A stretch of 50,540 bases of DNA from Rhodospirillaceae bacterium (lineage in GTDB: Bacteria > Pseudomonadota > Alphaproteobacteria > Rhodospirillales > UBA2165), in the NCBI GenBank assembly GCA_947467145.1, contig CANIGJ010000030.1, forward strand, positions 1-50,540, in the 5' to 3' direction. Shown here one piece after another: positions 39,246-49,452 of the stretch (position 1 is its first letter; each line of letters opens with the position of its first letter). A model generated the notes under the pieces. It was not told where the DNA came from and ran no database searches. It saw only the letters and a program-made list of their open reading frames with translations. A program made the translations under genes and the position numbers.

Positions 39246-40673
39246 ATTCACGACCAAAAACTCATTATCCCGGTTATCCTTTCCGGCGGCGAAGGCACGC
39301 GGTTGTGGCCGTTGTCGCGCACCCTGTTCCCGAAACAATTGCAGCCGATCGCGTCCGAGCGCAGCCTGTTGCAGGAAGCCATCCTGCGCTTCACCGGACC
39401 GGCCTTTGCCAGCCCGATCATCATCTGCAACGAGGAACACCGCTTCATCGTCGCCCAGCAGGCGCGCGCCGTCGGCTGCGCCAATCCGGTCATTGTGCTG
39501 GAACCGATGGGCCGCAACACAGCCCCGGCGGCGGCGCTGGCCGCCCTGATCGCGGCCGAAACGGACCCGGATGCGCTGCTGCTCGTCACGCCCTCGGATC
39601 ACCTGATCGCTAATATTAGCGCGTTCAACGACGCCGTCGCCAAAGCGCGCCCAGCGGCATTGGCCGGGCATCTCGTCACCTTCGGCATCGCGCCGGATGC
39701 GCCCGAAACCGGCTACGGCTATATCCAGCGCGGTGACGGCTTGGCCGACATCGACGGTTGTTTCGCCGTGCGCCGCTTTGTCGAGAAGCCCGACCTCGCC
39801 ACCGCGCAAAGTTATCTCGCCGACGGCGGCTATGCCTGGAACAGCGGACTGTTCCTGTTTTCCGCGCGAGCCTATCTCGACGAGTTGGCCACGCACCGCG
39901 CCGAGATGGACCGGCTGTGCCGTGCCGCCGTCACGAACCGCCAGCAAGATCTCGATTTCATCCGCCCGCACGCCGATAGCTTCGCCGCGATCAAAGGCGA
40001 TTCCATCGATTACGCAGTGATGGAGCGCACCAAACGCGCCGCCATCGTGCCGGTCGATATGGGCTGGAGCGACGTCGGCTCGTGGACCGCGCTGTGGGAT
40101 ATCGGCACGCGCGACGCCGCCGGCAACGTCACCACCGGCGACGTGCTGCTGCAAGATGTCCGCAATTCATATGTGCGCTCCGACGGGCCACTGGTCGCCG
40201 CCGTCGGCATCGACGACGCCATCATCGTCGCCACCGCCGATGCGGTTTTGGTGACGCGGCGCGACATGGCGCAGAAGGTGAAAGACATCGTCACCGCGCT
40301 CAAACAATCGGGGCGCGAACAATCGGCGAGCCATCTGCGCATCTTCCGTCCCTGGGGCTGGTACGAAAGCATCAGCAAAGGCACTGGATTTCAGGTGAAG
40401 CTGATCTGCGTCGATCCCGGCGCCAAGATCAGTCTGCAGAAACATGCGCGCCGCGCCGAACATTGGGTGGTCGTGTCCGGCTTTGCCAAGGTGACGCGCG
40501 GCAGCGACATCCTGGAGTTGGGGCCCAACGAAAGCACCTATATCCCGATCGGCACCATCCATCGCCTGGAGAACGAAGGCGGCGAGCCGCTGCTGATCGT
40601 CGAGACTCAGACCGGCGGATACCTGGGCGAGGACGATATCGAACGATTCGACGACCAATACGGACGCGGGTAA
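39246..40673 (+). CDS. manC: Mannose-1-phosphate guanylyltransferase / mannose-6-phosphate isomerase (start codon ATT?)
   Basis: A bifunctional type II enzyme giving GDP-mannose for surface polysaccharides. The nucleotidyltransferase signature LSGGEGTRLWPLSR is encoded just after 39270; FVEKPD, GYAWNSGLFLF and DMGWSDVGSW follow. The C-terminal cupin (about 345-475) has PWGWYES and KHARRAEHW. No ATG, GTG, TTG or CTG lies in frame between the upstream stop at 39132 and the signature. ATT 39246 is the best candidate, giving about 475 residues. A TTG at 39303 would remove the essential signature. The missing start could also be a sequence error. Confidence 0.85.
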   Translation: MHDQKLIIPVILSGGEGTRLWPLSRTLFPKQLQPIASERSLLQEAILRFTGPAFASPIIICNEEHRFIVAQQARAVGCANPVIVLEPMGRNTAPAAALAALIAAETDPDALLLVTPSDHLIANISAFNDAVAKARPAALAGHLVTFGIAPDAPETGYGYIQRGDGLADIDGCFAVRRFVEKPDLATAQSYLADGGYAWNSGLFLFSARAYLDELATHRAEMDRLCRAAVTNRQQDLDFIRPHADSFAAIKGDSIDYAVMERTKRAAIVPVDMGWSDVGSWTALWDIGTRDAAGNVTTGDVLLQDVRNSYVRSDGPLVAAVGIDDAIIVATADAVLVTRRDMAQKVKDIVTALKQSGREQSASHLRIFRPWGWYESISKGTGFQVKLICVDPGAKISLQKHARRAEHWVVVSGFAKVTRGSDILELGPNESTYIPIGTIHRLENEGGEPLLIVETQTGGYLGEDDIERFDDQYGRG

Positions 40674-40706
40674 TATGCTCCTTAGAGGCTTCGGGGGGCA
40701 GCAACC

Positions 40707-41543
40707 ATGTTCGCACGGACAGTCTGGTTCTGTATCGCACTTCTCGGCGTTCTATCGGCCACGCACGCCGAGGCCGCGTCGAGCCGCGTCAGTTACGAAA
40801 ACGCACCGCTCAACAATCAGCCGAGCCGCAAGATTTGGGGCGAGCTGAAAACGCCCAGCGGCGCCGGCCCCTTCCCCGGGGTGCTGGTCCTGCAAGCCTG
40901 CGGCGGCTTGGACGACAACGTCACCATCGACTGGCCCAAATATCTGAACGAGCTGGGCTATGCCGCGCTCATCATCGACATCCTGGGCTCGCGCAACGTA
41001 ACGTCGGCCTGCTCGGGCAATACGATCCCGCTCGATGAACGCATGCGCGACATCTATGGCGCGCTGCGGTTCCTGGCGCAGCATGCCGCCCTCGATCCGC
41101 AGCGCATTTATATGATCGGCTTTTCGTGGGGCGGTGAGCATGTGCTGGAAGCCCTGCTCGAACGCCGACTGCCGCAGTTCGGCACGCCGCAACCGGCGTT
41201 CAAAGGCGGCATCGCCGTCTATCCGGAATGCAAAGGCATCGCCGGCGCCGTCACCCAGCGCAACATCACGCCGGCGTTCTACGCACCGGCACTCATCATC
41301 GGCGGCGAGCTCGACGACTGGACGCCGATCGCGCACTGCCGGACGATCGTTTCGGGGCAACGCCAGCCCGCCGAGGTCCGCATGGAAATCATGCCGGGCG
41401 CGCACCATGGCTTCGATCAGTTCTTCAACCAAGGCCGGGGCCTGACGACGCGCAAGGAACAGGGCCATACCCTGGCGCCGAACCGGGCCGCCACCGACAA
41501 AGCACGCGCGCTGGTGAAGGACTTCCTGTCGGCTCAACAATAG
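40707..41543 (+). CDS. Secreted dienelactone-hydrolase-family protein
   Basis: The 278-residue protein has a signal peptide (FCIALLGVLSATHAEA) and an alpha/beta-hydrolase domain of dienelactone hydrolase type. The nucleophile elbow is GFSWGG (Ser140; DLH proper uses Cys). ELDDWTPI probably supplies the acid and PGAHHGFD the His. GGGGGG lies about 9 bases before the ATG. Together with export, this suggests an esterase or polymer-trimming enzyme in the periplasm. It starts 34 bases after the manC stop, same strand. Confidence 0.85.
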   Translation: MFARTVWFCIALLGVLSATHAEAASSRVSYENAPLNNQPSRKIWGELKTPSGAGPFPGVLVLQACGGLDDNVTIDWPKYLNELGYAALIIDILGSRNVTSACSGNTIPLDERMRDIYGALRFLAQHAALDPQRIYMIGFSWGGEHVLEALLERRLPQFGTPQPAFKGGIAVYPECKGIAGAVTQRNITPAFYAPALIIGGELDDWTPIAHCRTIVSGQRQPAEVRMEIMPGAHHGFDQFFNQGRGLTTRKEQGHTLAPNRAATDKARALVKDFLSAQQ

Positions 41544-41556
41544 TTACAATGGCGCC

Positions 41557-42939
41557 ATGACACATTTGCCCAATTCCCTTGCGGCGCGCGACATCGCCAG
41601 CGTGCTGCATCCCTACACCAACCTGAAGACGCACCCGGAGACCGGCCCGCTGGTGATCACCGGCGGTGACGGCGTGTATGTGAGTGACGAAGACGGCAAC
41701 CGTTATATCGAGGCGATGGCGGGCTTGTGGTGCACCTCGCTCGGCTTCAACGAACCGCGCCTGGTCGATGCGGCAACGGAGGCGATGCGCAAGCTGCCCT
41801 TCTATCATTCCTTCACCGGCAAATCGCACCCCGCCGCGATCGAGCTGGCCGAACGATTGCTGGCGATGGCGCCGGCGCCGATGTCGAAGGTGTTCTTCGC
41901 CAATTCCGGATCGGAGGCGAACGACACCGCGATCAAGCTGATCTGGTACGCCAACAACGCCCTCGGTCGGCCAAACAAGAAGAAAATCATCTCGCGCCTG
42001 CGCGGCTATCACGGTGTGACGCTTGCGAGTGCGAGCCTGACGCATCTGCCCAACAACCAGCGCGATTTCGACCTGCCGCTCGATCGCTTCATCGCGACCG
42101 ACTGTCCGCATTTCTATCGCGGCGCATTGACGGGCGAGAGCGAAGAGGATTTCGCCACACGCCTCGCCGAAAATCTCGAGAACCTAATCCTCGCCGAGGG
42201 GCCGGACACCATCGCCGCCTTTTTCGCCGAGCCCGTGATGGGCGCCGGCGGCGTCGTGGTGCCGCCCAAAACCTATTTCGAGAAGATCCAGAAGGTCCTC
42301 AAGAAATACGACATCTGGTTCGTCGCCGACGAAGTGATCTGCGGCTTCGGCCGCACCGGCAACATGTTCGGCTGCGAGACCTTCAATATAAAACCGGACA
42401 TGATCGTGCTCGCAAAGGCGCTATCGTCCGCCTACATCCCGATCTCGGCCTTGATGATCAACGAGCCGATTTTTCAGGCCCTCGTCACCGAAAGCGAAAA
42501 GATCGGCATCTTCGGTCACGGCTTCACCTATGGCGGCCACCCGGTCGCCTGCGCGGTGGCGATTCGCACGTTGGACATCTATGCGAGCGATCGGATCGTA
42601 GATCACGTGCGCACCGTCGGCCCCATCCTGCAGAGCGGCCTGTGCAATCTCGCGTCCCACCCGCTGGTGGGCGAGGCCCGCGGCATCGGGCTCATCGGCG
42701 CCCTCGAACTGGTCAAGGACAAGGCCGGCAAGGATGCCTTCCCACCGGCCGCCGGACTGGGTGGGAAAGCGGCGGCAGCCTGCCAGAAACAGGGCGTCTT
42801 CCTGCGCTCCATGGGCGACAGTCTGGCATTTTCCCCACCTTTGATCATTGACGCAGGTCAAATTCGCGAACTGCTGGGCCGTGTAGAACGAGCGCTCGAT
42901 GAAACCCATATGCTGGCCAAATCCAGCGGACTTGTTTAA
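41557..42939 (+). CDS. Class III aminotransferase (omega-amino acid:pyruvate type)
   Basis: The 460-residue PLP enzyme has a catalytic Lys287 in [14 protein letters not shown], the Asp-containing [13 protein letters not shown] (FVADEV), [15 protein letters not shown] for phosphate binding, and [13 protein letters not shown] near 330. It belongs with omega-transaminases, beta-alanine/taurine-pyruvate transaminases. It lies 13 bases after the dienelactone-hydrolase-like gene and upstream of hemA. A specific amino donor cannot be assigned; it is not glutamate-1-semialdehyde mutase, since the cell uses the ALAS route. Confidence 0.9.
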   Translation: MTHLPNSLAARDIASVLHPYTNLKTHPETGPLVITGGDGVYVSDEDGNRYIEAMAGLWCTSLGFNEPRLVDAATEAMRKLPFYHSFTGKSHPAAIELAERLLAMAPAPMSKVFFANSGSEANDTAIKLIWYANNALGRPNKKKIISRLRGYHGVTLASASLTHLPNNQRDFDLPLDRFIATDCPHFYRGALTGESEEDFATRLAENLENLILAEGPDTIAAFFAEPVMGAGGVVVPPKTYFEKIQKVLKKYDIWFVADEVICGFGRTGNMFGCETFNIKPDMIVLAKALSSAYIPISALMINEPIFQALVTESEKIGIFGHGFTYGGHPVACAVAIRTLDIYASDRIVDHVRTVGPILQSGLCNLASHPLVGEARGIGLIGALELVKDKAGKDAFPPAAGLGGKAAAACQKQGVFLRSMGDSLAFSPPLIIDAGQIRELLGRVERALDETHMLAKSSGLV

Positions 42940-43001
42940 AAAGAGGCCAACTTCGGCGGCGCAAAAGAAAGCCGCAAAGATTGGCCGATGCGAGCTGTAG
43001 C

Positions 43002-44213
43002 ATGAATTACGAGAAATTCTTCGCCGACAAGATCGCCGATCTGAAAGCCGAAGGGCGCTATCGCACCTTCGCCGATCTCGAACGCCAAGCCGGCGCCTAT
43101 CCGCTCGCGAAGAATCATCAGGACCACGGCGTCGAACAAGTCACCGTATGGTGCGCCAACGACTATCTCGGCATGGCGCAGAACCCGGTCGTGCTCGAGG
43201 CCATGAAGGCGGCCATCGACCAGCATGGCGCCGGCTCGGGCGGCACACGCAATATTTCGGGCACCAATCATTATCACGTGCTGCTCGAAGAAGAATTGGC
43301 GAGCCTGCACCATAAGCCCGCAGCACTCACCTTCACGTCCGGCTATGTCGCCAACATGACGACGCTCTCGACCATCGGCCAGATGATCAAGAACATCGTC
43401 ATGGTGTCCGACGAGCAGAACCACAATTCGATGATCGCCGGCATGCGCCATGCGCGCTGCGACAAGAAGATCTTCCGCCACAACGACCTCAAAGACCTCG
43501 AAGCCAAGCTGAACGAGATCGAACCCGGCCGCCCGAAAATGGTGGCGTTCGAATCCGTCTATTCGATGGACGGCGACATCGCGCCCATCGCCGACATCCT
43601 CGACATCGCCGAAAAGCATGGCGCGATGACCTTCATCGACGAAGTGCACGCGGTCGGCCTGTACGGCGAACATGGCGCAGGCGTGGCCGAACGCGACGGC
43701 CTGATGGACCGCATCGATATTATTCAGGGCACGCTCGCCAAGGGCTTCGGCATCGTCGGCGGCTATATCGCAGGCTCGGCCGCCATGGTCGACTTCATCC
43801 GCTCGTACGGCGACGGCTTCATCTTCTCGACCTCGATCCCGCCCGCCATCGCGGCCGGTGCCCTCGCCTCGGTGCGGTATGTACGCGCGCATAACGAATT
43901 GCGGGAAACCCATCAGGAACGCGCTGCCACCTTGAAGCGCCGGTTCCGCGACGCCGGCATCCCGGTGATGCCCTCGGTCAGCCATATCGTGCCGGTGATG
44001 GTCGGTGACGCCGTGCTGTGCAAGCAGGCCTCCGACGAGTTGCTGGCGCACGACAATATCTATGTGCAGCCGATCAATTATCCAACCGTGCCGCGCGGCA
44101 CCGAACGGCTGCGCTTCACGCCGACCCCGCTCCATACCGATGCCGATATGGACAAACTGGTCGATGCCATGGTGCGCCTATGGGCGCGCCTCGGCCTTAA
44201 GGCGGCCGCCTAG
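43002..44213 (+). CDS. hemA: 5-aminolevulinate synthase
   Basis: The 403-residue PLP enzyme condenses glycine and succinyl-CoA to 5-aminolevulinate, the first heme step in alphaproteobacteria. Diagnostic text: [30 protein letters not shown] and the PLP-lysine Lys247 in QGTLAKGFG. Start ATG 43002 (MNYEKFF) is the family start; an in-frame ATG seven codons earlier is less likely. It lies 62 bases after the aminotransferase gene and could share its transcript. Confidence 0.97.
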   Translation: MNYEKFFADKIADLKAEGRYRTFADLERQAGAYPLAKNHQDHGVEQVTVWCANDYLGMAQNPVVLEAMKAAIDQHGAGSGGTRNISGTNHYHVLLEEELASLHHKPAALTFTSGYVANMTTLSTIGQMIKNIVMVSDEQNHNSMIAGMRHARCDKKIFRHNDLKDLEAKLNEIEPGRPKMVAFESVYSMDGDIAPIADILDIAEKHGAMTFIDEVHAVGLYGEHGAGVAERDGLMDRIDIIQGTLAKGFGIVGGYIAGSAAMVDFIRSYGDGFIFSTSIPPAIAAGALASVRYVRAHNELRETHQERAATLKRRFRDAGIPVMPSVSHIVPVMVGDAVLCKQASDELLAHDNIYVQPINYPTVPRGTERLRFTPTPLHTDADMDKLVDAMVRLWARLGLKAAA

Positions 44214-44363
44214 GCGCTACCGAGTGTTTGAGTAGTATCCGAACCTGCCGACGCCAAGCATTCACGCGATAGTATGGTCACCATGTGATTGCCTGTGGCA
44301 GTTGGATTGACCCTCCCCCACCCCTAAATCCATCAGCCAAGCGATTACATCCTGAGCGTCTTA

Positions 44364-44392
44364 CTCCCGGCGCGGCATATGGGCGCCGGGAG
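44364..44392 (+). promoter_or_regulatory. Perfect 10-base-pair hairpin before a small membrane-protein gene
   Basis: CTCCCGGCGC (44364-44373) and GCGCCGGGAG (44383-44392) pair perfectly around a 9-base loop containing CATATG. The ribosome site GGAG (44399-44402) of the next ORF begins 6 bases later, so folding could affect its translation. No T-tract follows, which argues against a terminator. Confidence 0.6.
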
Positions 44393-44407
44393 CGTCGCGG
44401 AGATCGC

Positions 44408-44527
44408 ATGATGGGTATCGTCATCCTTGGTGTATTCGCCGGCACCTGCGCCGCGGTCTGGCTGATAGGGTGGGCCGTACTGCGTCATATACGGGCAGGT
44501 ATCGAGAGCGAATTGGCACATAGATAG
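44408..44527 (+). CDS. 39-residue single-pass membrane protein
   Basis: ATG 44408 has GGAG five bases upstream and the frame MMGIVILGVFAGTCAAVWLI continues to a Glu/Arg-rich tail (AGIESELAHR) and TAG. About 25 hydrophobic residues predict one membrane helix. A longer frame upstream (from 44285) has no ribosome site and poor composition. Small helical proteins of this kind often modulate membrane enzymes or transporters; no partner is evident. Function unknown. Confidence 0.55.
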   Translation: MMGIVILGVFAGTCAAVWLIGWAVLRHIRAGIESELAHR

Positions 44528-44607
44528 CCAATCAATAGCGCGCTAAGCCTACTCCTCAACCGCCACCCAGTTTGTTATCGCGCCACGATATTATACCATC
44601 CCCCGTC

Positions 44608-45159
44608 ATGTACGCCGACAATACCCTTACGCCACGCGAGGCCATTCGGCTCTGCGCCCTCGGCCTGCTCGCCGGCGGGCCCCAGCCCTATGACGATATC
44701 GTCTTCGCGGTGCGCCATTTCGTCAGCCGCATGACGGGGCCGTCGCTCGACCTGATGGGTGAATCGATCGAGCTGCTCCGCTTTGAAGGCTTGGTTGCCG
44801 GTGACGACGGCAAACCGCTGGTCATCACCGATGACGGCCGCACGATCCTCGCCGAATTGTTACGCGCCAATGTCCGCGTCGGCTCCGGCGCCATGAACGA
44901 TCTGGTGATCGCGCTCAAGATACGCTTCCTGCATCTGTTGCCCGCAGCCGAACAACGCGAACAGGCCGACAGCATGATCGAAGCGTGCGAAAGCGAGCTG
45001 GCGCGCATCGAAGACGTGACCGCCGATGAAAGCGGTTACCTCACCGCCTGGCTCGCCATCGAAGCCGATCGCCTCAACGCGCGGATCGATTATCTCCGCA
45101 GCATTCTCAGCGTCGGATCAGAACCGGCCTCAGAACCGGGACGCCTCAAAGCGCAGTGA
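44608..45159 (+). CDS. Hypothetical protein, possible PadR-like winged-helix regulator
   Basis: The 183-residue product starts MYADNTLTPREAIRLCALGLLAGGP, which resembles the start of PadR-type winged helices (LTPxExxxLxLLxxGP). The first 85 residues hold YDDIVFAVRHFVSR and LLRFEGLVAGDDGKPLVITDDG, compatible with a wing. The C-terminal half is helical (EQREQADSMIEACESEL, LEADRLNARIDYLRS) as in PadR dimerisation arms. An in-frame TTG 36 bases earlier is possible. Convergent with the SDR gene at 45209. The call is a structural guess. Confidence 0.55.
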   Translation: MYADNTLTPREAIRLCALGLLAGGPQPYDDIVFAVRHFVSRMTGPSLDLMGESIELLRFEGLVAGDDGKPLVITDDGRTILAELLRANVRVGSGAMNDLVIALKIRFLHLLPAAEQREQADSMIEACESELARIEDVTADESGYLTAWLAIEADRLNARIDYLRSILSVGSEPASEPGRLKAQ

Positions 45160-45208
45160 CATCTCGCGCGTCGCAGCGTCCGGAAGCGGGCGGATTGTCG
45201 TGTGCATT

Positions 45209-45934
45209 TCAGAACATATGCTGGCCGCCCGTCACCCAGACTTCGCTGCCGGTGACATAGGCGGAATCTTCGGCGCAGAGATAATGGATGGTGCGCGCGA
45301 CATCGTCGGGCGTGCCCATGCGGTTGAGCGGAATGCGCGGGATCAGCATCTCGTATTCCGGTTGGATCATCGCGGTGGCGATTTCGCCCGGGGCCACCGC
45401 GTTCACGCGCACATTGATGGCGGCGAATTCGTTCGCCATCTCGCGCGTCAACGCCGACAGCGCCGCCTTCGAGCACGAATAGGCCGATCCCGCGAAGGGA
45501 TGAATCATGTGCCCGGCGATTGAGGTGACATTGACGATAGCGCCGTGGGCCTTGGCGAGCGGACGCGCCAATCCTCGCCCCAGTTTCAGCGGCGCGAAGA
45601 AGTTGAGTTCGAATACGGCGCGCCACGCATCGATATCGCCGTTGAGCGCACCCAGGCGTTCGCGGTTCGGCTGCTTGGGCGACATGCCGGCATTGTTGAT
45701 CAACGCATGCAGCGGGGCATCGCCCAACTCCACCGTCAGCTCCTTGATCAGGTTCTCGGTGCTGACGGCATCGGCAAGATCGGCCTGGATATGGCGCGAC
45801 CACAGCCCCTTGCCCGCCTCGTCAGGTGCCGCCCCGCGCGAACAGGTGACGACACGCCAGCCGCGCGCGACGAACAATTGCGCGGTGGCGAGGCCGATGC
45901 CGCGCGATGCTCCCGTGACGATCGCGGTCTTCAA
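45209..45934 (-). CDS. Short-chain dehydrogenase/reductase
   Basis: A 241-residue classical SDR: TGASRGIG (8-15), NNAG, VTSIAG with the catalytic Ser, and the YSCSK Tyr/Lys pair. Ends with the GGQHMF tail typical of FabG-like enzymes. The start is TTG 45934, which overlaps the stop of the upstream UspA gene (TTGA), so the two genes are translationally coupled; no ATG or GTG is available nearby. Substrate unknown. Confidence 0.88.
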   Translation of the reverse strand: MKTAIVTGASRGIGLATAQLFVARGWRVVTCSRGAAPDEAGKGLWSRHIQADLADAVSTENLIKELTVELGDAPLHALINNAGMSPKQPNRERLGALNGDIDAWRAVFELNFFAPLKLGRGLARPLAKAHGAIVNVTSIAGHMIHPFAGSAYSCSKAALSALTREMANEFAAINVRVNAVAPGEIATAMIQPEYEMLIPRIPLNRMGTPDDVARTIHYLCAEDSAYVTGSEVWVTGGQHMF

Positions 45935-46800
45935 TGATCCATCAACACCGGCAGATGGGCGGCCGCGATCAAATGACGGGTAACGCCGCCGAGGATGATC
46001 TGGATCAGGCGCGAATGCGTGAAGGCGCCGGTCACCAGAAGGTCTGCGTTGACGGTTTTGCAGTAAGCGAGAATGGTCTCGCCGACCGGTTTCGTTCCCT
46101 GCTCCACCGTCACGCGTTCGGCGTTGATGCCGTGCGTGCGCAGATAGCCGGTCAGTTCGTCCGGGCCGATGCGATTGACGCTTTTTTCCGTCTCGATCGT
46201 CAAGGCGACGACCTTACTGGCCTTTTCCAACAACGGCATCGCGCCGGCGACAGCACGCGCGGCTTCGGACGTACCGTTCCACGCGATGACGACGGTCGAG
46301 CCGATCTTCGCCGGCACTACATCCGGCAACATCAGAACGGGCCGCGCGGTTTCGAAAATAGAAGCATGCAGCGCCATCATCGAAGGGCCGCCGACTTCGC
46401 CGGCGGGCTGGCCCATGATGATCAGGTCCGCGACCCGGCCGCGATTGGCGATCTTCTCATCCTCGCGGCCAATCTCGACGCGCCAGGATGCGGACGGTTT
46501 GCCACCGCCAACGCTCATCTTATCGACCACGGCGACGTTGGTTTCGCTGACGAAGGTATCGAAGATGCTGCGGGCAGCCCGGCTGCGGTCGTCGCCATCC
46601 TTGTCGGCGAGATCGATCATCTCTTCGATCATGCTGCCCGACATGCCTTCGCCGAGCAGCGGCACCGCTTCCTTGGAATCGGCACGCACGTGGAAGGCTT
46701 CGATATGGCCATCGGATCCTTGAAGAATACCGAGTGCGGCGCGCAGCGAGCGCCGGCCTGCAGTACTATCGACGGGTACGAGAATAACTTTATAAGCCAT
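45931..46800 (-). CDS. Tandem-domain universal stress protein (UspA family)
   Basis: A 289-residue protein with two Usp folds. The N-terminal domain (1-140) starts KVILVPVDSTAG and ends ADLIIMGQP; the C-terminal one (about 160-289) has VVIAWNGTSEAARAV and the ATP-loop-like GAFTHSRLIQIILGGVTRHL. The ATP-binding pattern is fuller in the C-terminal domain. GAGGT precedes ATG 46800. Coupled to the downstream SDR gene. Probably cytoplasmic stress-response role. Confidence 0.88.
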   Translation of the reverse strand: MAYKVILVPVDSTAGRRSLRAALGILQGSDGHIEAFHVRADSKEAVPLLGEGMSGSMIEEMIDLADKDGDDRSRAARSIFDTFVSETNVAVVDKMSVGGGKPSASWRVEIGREDEKIANRGRVADLIIMGQPAGEVGGPSMMALHASIFETARPVLMLPDVVPAKIGSTVVIAWNGTSEAARAVAGAMPLLEKASKVVALTIETEKSVNRIGPDELTGYLRTHGINAERVTVEQGTKPVGETILAYCKTVNADLLVTGAFTHSRLIQIILGGVTRHLIAAAHLPVLMDH

Positions 46801-46867
46801 AGTCTACCTCGGTGTTCCTGTTGCCCCTGATGACCTAGTCGCGCGCCTGTCCCGATGTTCGCCCGGG

Positions 46868-47815
46868 TTATCGGTTTTGCCCCGCCGCGGCGGGAAGATC
46901 GCGCCGCTCGTCCACGCCTTCCGGGTCTTGATGGACCAGGACTTCGCTGTTCGGAAAAGCAGCTTCGATATTATACATCACTTGATCGGATATTTCATGG
47001 GCCTCGATTAATGACAAGTTTCGATCCATTTCCAGATGAACCTGGATGAAACGATTGGGGCCAGCGGCGCGCGTCCTGAGATCGTGGACGCTTTTCACGC
47101 CCGGTTCGGCGAGCGCGATCTCACGGATACTGGCACGATCCGCATCCGGCAATTCATGATCCATAAGTTGATCGATGGCGTCGCGGCCAATGCCCCACGA
47201 CCCATAGGCCATATAGGCAACAATGCCGACGGCCACCAGGGGATCGACGTAATGCAGGCCAAACCAAGCCGAAACGGCCAGCGAGCCGATCACCGCAGCG
47301 TTGGTGATCAGATCGATCTGATAATGGAAGGAGTCGGCATTGATGGCGAGCGAGTTGCTGCGCCGCATGACGTATTTTTGGAAGGTGACGAGGCCCCCGG
47401 TCAGGATCATCGAGACAACCATGACCGCGATGCCCCAGATGCCATGCTCGACAGGCTGTGGATTATAAAGTCGCCCCAACCCTTCCATCAGGACAAAGAG
47501 CCCCGATCCCGCGATGAAGGCAGCCTGGCCCAAGCCGGCCAGCGCCTCGGCCTTGCCATGCCCGAAGCGATGCTCGCGATCGGCCGGTTGGAAGGCATGG
47601 CGCACAGCCAGCAGATTGATGACCGACGCAACCACATCCAACATGGAATCGACCAGGCTCGAGAGCATGCTGACCGATCCCGTCGCGAACCAAGCCGCCA
47701 GCTTGGCTACAATCAGCGTGCTCGCCACGGCGACCGAGGCGTAGGTCGCGAGACGCAGCAAAGACATTTGGCGGTCCCGCGATTTCAGTTCGGCGTTGAG
47801 GTTTTCTTCGGTCAT
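46868..47815 (-). CDS. Cation diffusion facilitator metal-efflux protein (FieF/CzcD type)
   Basis: The 315-residue transporter has about six membrane helices and the CDF metal site: SLVDSMLDVVAS (first Asp pair) and DSFHYQIDL (His/Asp pair). HRFGHGKAEALA follows helix 3. The C-terminal cytoplasmic domain (about 210-315) holds the HEISDQVMYNIEAAFPN dimerisation/metal region. It likely exports Zn2+ or Fe2+ by proton antiport. ATG 47815 lies 4 bases after the pdxH stop, so both are one operon. Confidence 0.92.
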   Translation of the reverse strand: MTEENLNAELKSRDRQMSLLRLATYASVAVASTLIVAKLAAWFATGSVSMLSSLVDSMLDVVASVINLLAVRHAFQPADREHRFGHGKAEALAGLGQAAFIAGSGLFVLMEGLGRLYNPQPVEHGIWGIAVMVVSMILTGGLVTFQKYVMRRSNSLAINADSFHYQIDLITNAAVIGSLAVSAWFGLHYVDPLVAVGIVAYMAYGSWGIGRDAIDQLMDHELPDADRASIREIALAEPGVKSVHDLRTRAAGPNRFIQVHLEMDRNLSLIEAHEISDQVMYNIEAAFPNSEVLVHQDPEGVDERRDLPAAAGQNR

Positions 47816-47819
47816 GGCG

Positions 47820-48434
47820 CTAAGGATACAACCGCTCGGTCGTCCACGCCTCACTAAATTCCATTGGGGCGCGGCGATAGACGATGCGGTCGTGCAGGCG
47901 GAAGCGGCGGTCCTGCCAGAACTCGATGACGTCCGGCACGATGCGATAACCGGTCCAAAATGCCGGGCGCGGCACCGCGCCGATGGCATGTTTGGCGGTG
48001 AACTGGGCGATACGGCGTTCGAACTCAAACCGGCCGGCCATGGGGCGCGATTGCTGGGATGCCCAGGCGCCGATCTGGCTGGCGCGTGCACGGCTCGCGA
48101 AATAGGCATCGGCTTCGTCGTCGCTCACCCGCACGACCGATCCTTCGACGCGCACCTGACGCAGTAGCGATTTCCAATGGAAACAGAGTGCCGCCTGCGG
48201 ACGGGCGTCCAGTTCCTCGCCCTTGCGGCTTTCAACATTGGTGTAGAAGACGAAGCCGCGTTCGTCGGCCCCCTTCAACAGCACCATGCGGACGGAGGGC
48301 CGCCCGGTGGCATCGGCCGTCGCCAGAGCGACGGCATCCGGCAGGGCGGCCTCGGCCTTGGCAGCCTCGGCGTACCAGCTATTGAACAACCCGATCGGAT
48401 CGTTGGCGTCGGGGATATTGGCATCGTCGTTCAT
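47820..48434 (-). CDS. pdxH: Pyridoxamine 5'-phosphate oxidase
   Basis: The 204-residue FMN enzyme makes pyridoxal 5'-phosphate. Features: [45 protein letters not shown] and the C-terminal [15 protein letters not shown], all family signatures. ATG 48432-48434 (MNDDANIPD) is favoured, with a GGAA element upstream; a longer frame to 48482 has a poorer fit. It precedes the cation efflux gene on the same transcript. The divergent fabI gene starts 170 bases away. Confidence 0.95.
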   Translation of the reverse strand: MNDDANIPDANDPIGLFNSWYAEAAKAEAALPDAVALATADATGRPSVRMVLLKGADERGFVFYTNVESRKGEELDARPQAALCFHWKSLLRQVRVEGSVVRVSDDEADAYFASRARASQIGAWASQQSRPMAGRFEFERRIAQFTAKHAIGAVPRPAFWTGYRIVPDVIEFWQDRRFRLHDRIVYRRAPMEFSEAWTTERLYP

Positions 48435-48604
48435 ATTCGTTCCAAAACAAGGACTTAGATGCATGGGGGACGCCCATGCCACGGGACCGTGATCTTAACT
48501 TTTTGGTCGATCCTCCCGCAAACTTCCCATATGCTCCGTCCCGCTTGGGGGAAAGCCCGCCCCACAGTACAATTGTGGCAGAATTCGCGAACGGAGTAGG
48601 TTTT

Positions 48605-49435
48605 ATGAGCGGCGCCCAAGGCCTGATGGCCGGCAAGAAAGGCTTGATCATGGGCGTGGCCAACGACCGCTCGATCGCCTGGGCCATTTCCAAGGCGGCC
48701 CACGCGCAGGGCGCGCAGCTGGCCTTCACCTATCAGGGCGAAGCCCTACAAAAGCGCGTCACCCCGCTCGCGCAATCCATCGGTTCCGACATCATCGTGC
48801 CGTGCGACGTGACCGACGAGGCCTCGATGGATGCGACCTTCAATACGGTCAAAGCGAAATGGGGCAGCCTCGATTTCGTCGTCCATTGCATCGCCTATTC
48901 CGACAAGGACGAATTGAAAGGCGGCTATGTCGACACGACGGCCGAGAACTTCACCAAGACGATGATGATCTCGTGCTACTCATTTACTGCGGTCGCGCGC
49001 AAAGCGATGGATTTGATGCCGAACGGCGGCTCGCTCCTCACCCTCACCTATGCCGGCTCCGAACGCGTGATGCCGCATTACAACGTGATGGGCGTCGCCA
49101 AGGCGGCCCTTGAAGCCAGCGTGCGCTACCTCGCCGAAGACCTCGGCCGCCAGAAGATCCGCGTCAACGCGTTGTCGGCCGGCCCGATGAAGACGCTCGC
49201 TGCCTCCGGCATCGGCGACTTCCGCTATATCCTTAAGTGGAACGAATATAATTCGCCGCTGCGCCGCAACGTGACCAACGACGATGTCGGCGGATCGGGC
49301 CTATACCTGATCAGCGATCTGTCGTCCGGCGTGACGGGCGAAACCCATCACGTCGATTGCGGCTACAACATCGTCGGCATGAAGGCCGTCGATGCGCCCG
49401 ATATCGCCGTCGCCAAAAGCGAGGAAGCCGCCTAA
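48605..49435 (+). CDS. fabI: Enoyl-[acyl-carrier-protein] reductase (NADH), FabI type
   Basis: The 276-residue enzyme reduces trans-2-enoyl-ACP in the last step of the fatty acid elongation cycle. FabI features: [30 protein letters not shown], and catalytic Tyr149, Tyr159 and Lys166 in [19 protein letters not shown]. Start ATG 48605 has GGAGTAGG upstream. Ends with a small Ala/Glu tail. aroC follows 17 bases later on the same strand. Confidence 0.95.
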   Translation: MSGAQGLMAGKKGLIMGVANDRSIAWAISKAAHAQGAQLAFTYQGEALQKRVTPLAQSIGSDIIVPCDVTDEASMDATFNTVKAKWGSLDFVVHCIAYSDKDELKGGYVDTTAENFTKTMMISCYSFTAVARKAMDLMPNGGSLLTLTYAGSERVMPHYNVMGVAKAALEASVRYLAEDLGRQKIRVNALSAGPMKTLAASGIGDFRYILKWNEYNSPLRRNVTNDDVGGSGLYLISDLSSGVTGETHHVDCGYNIVGMKAVDAPDIAVAKSEEAA

Positions 49436-49452
49436 ACGCGGTTTTCCGAATT

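Noticed and set aside
46868..48109. N-terminal extension of the cation efflux protein
   Set aside because: The upstream part is the reverse-frame translation of pdxH. ATG 47815 is directly after the pdxH stop.
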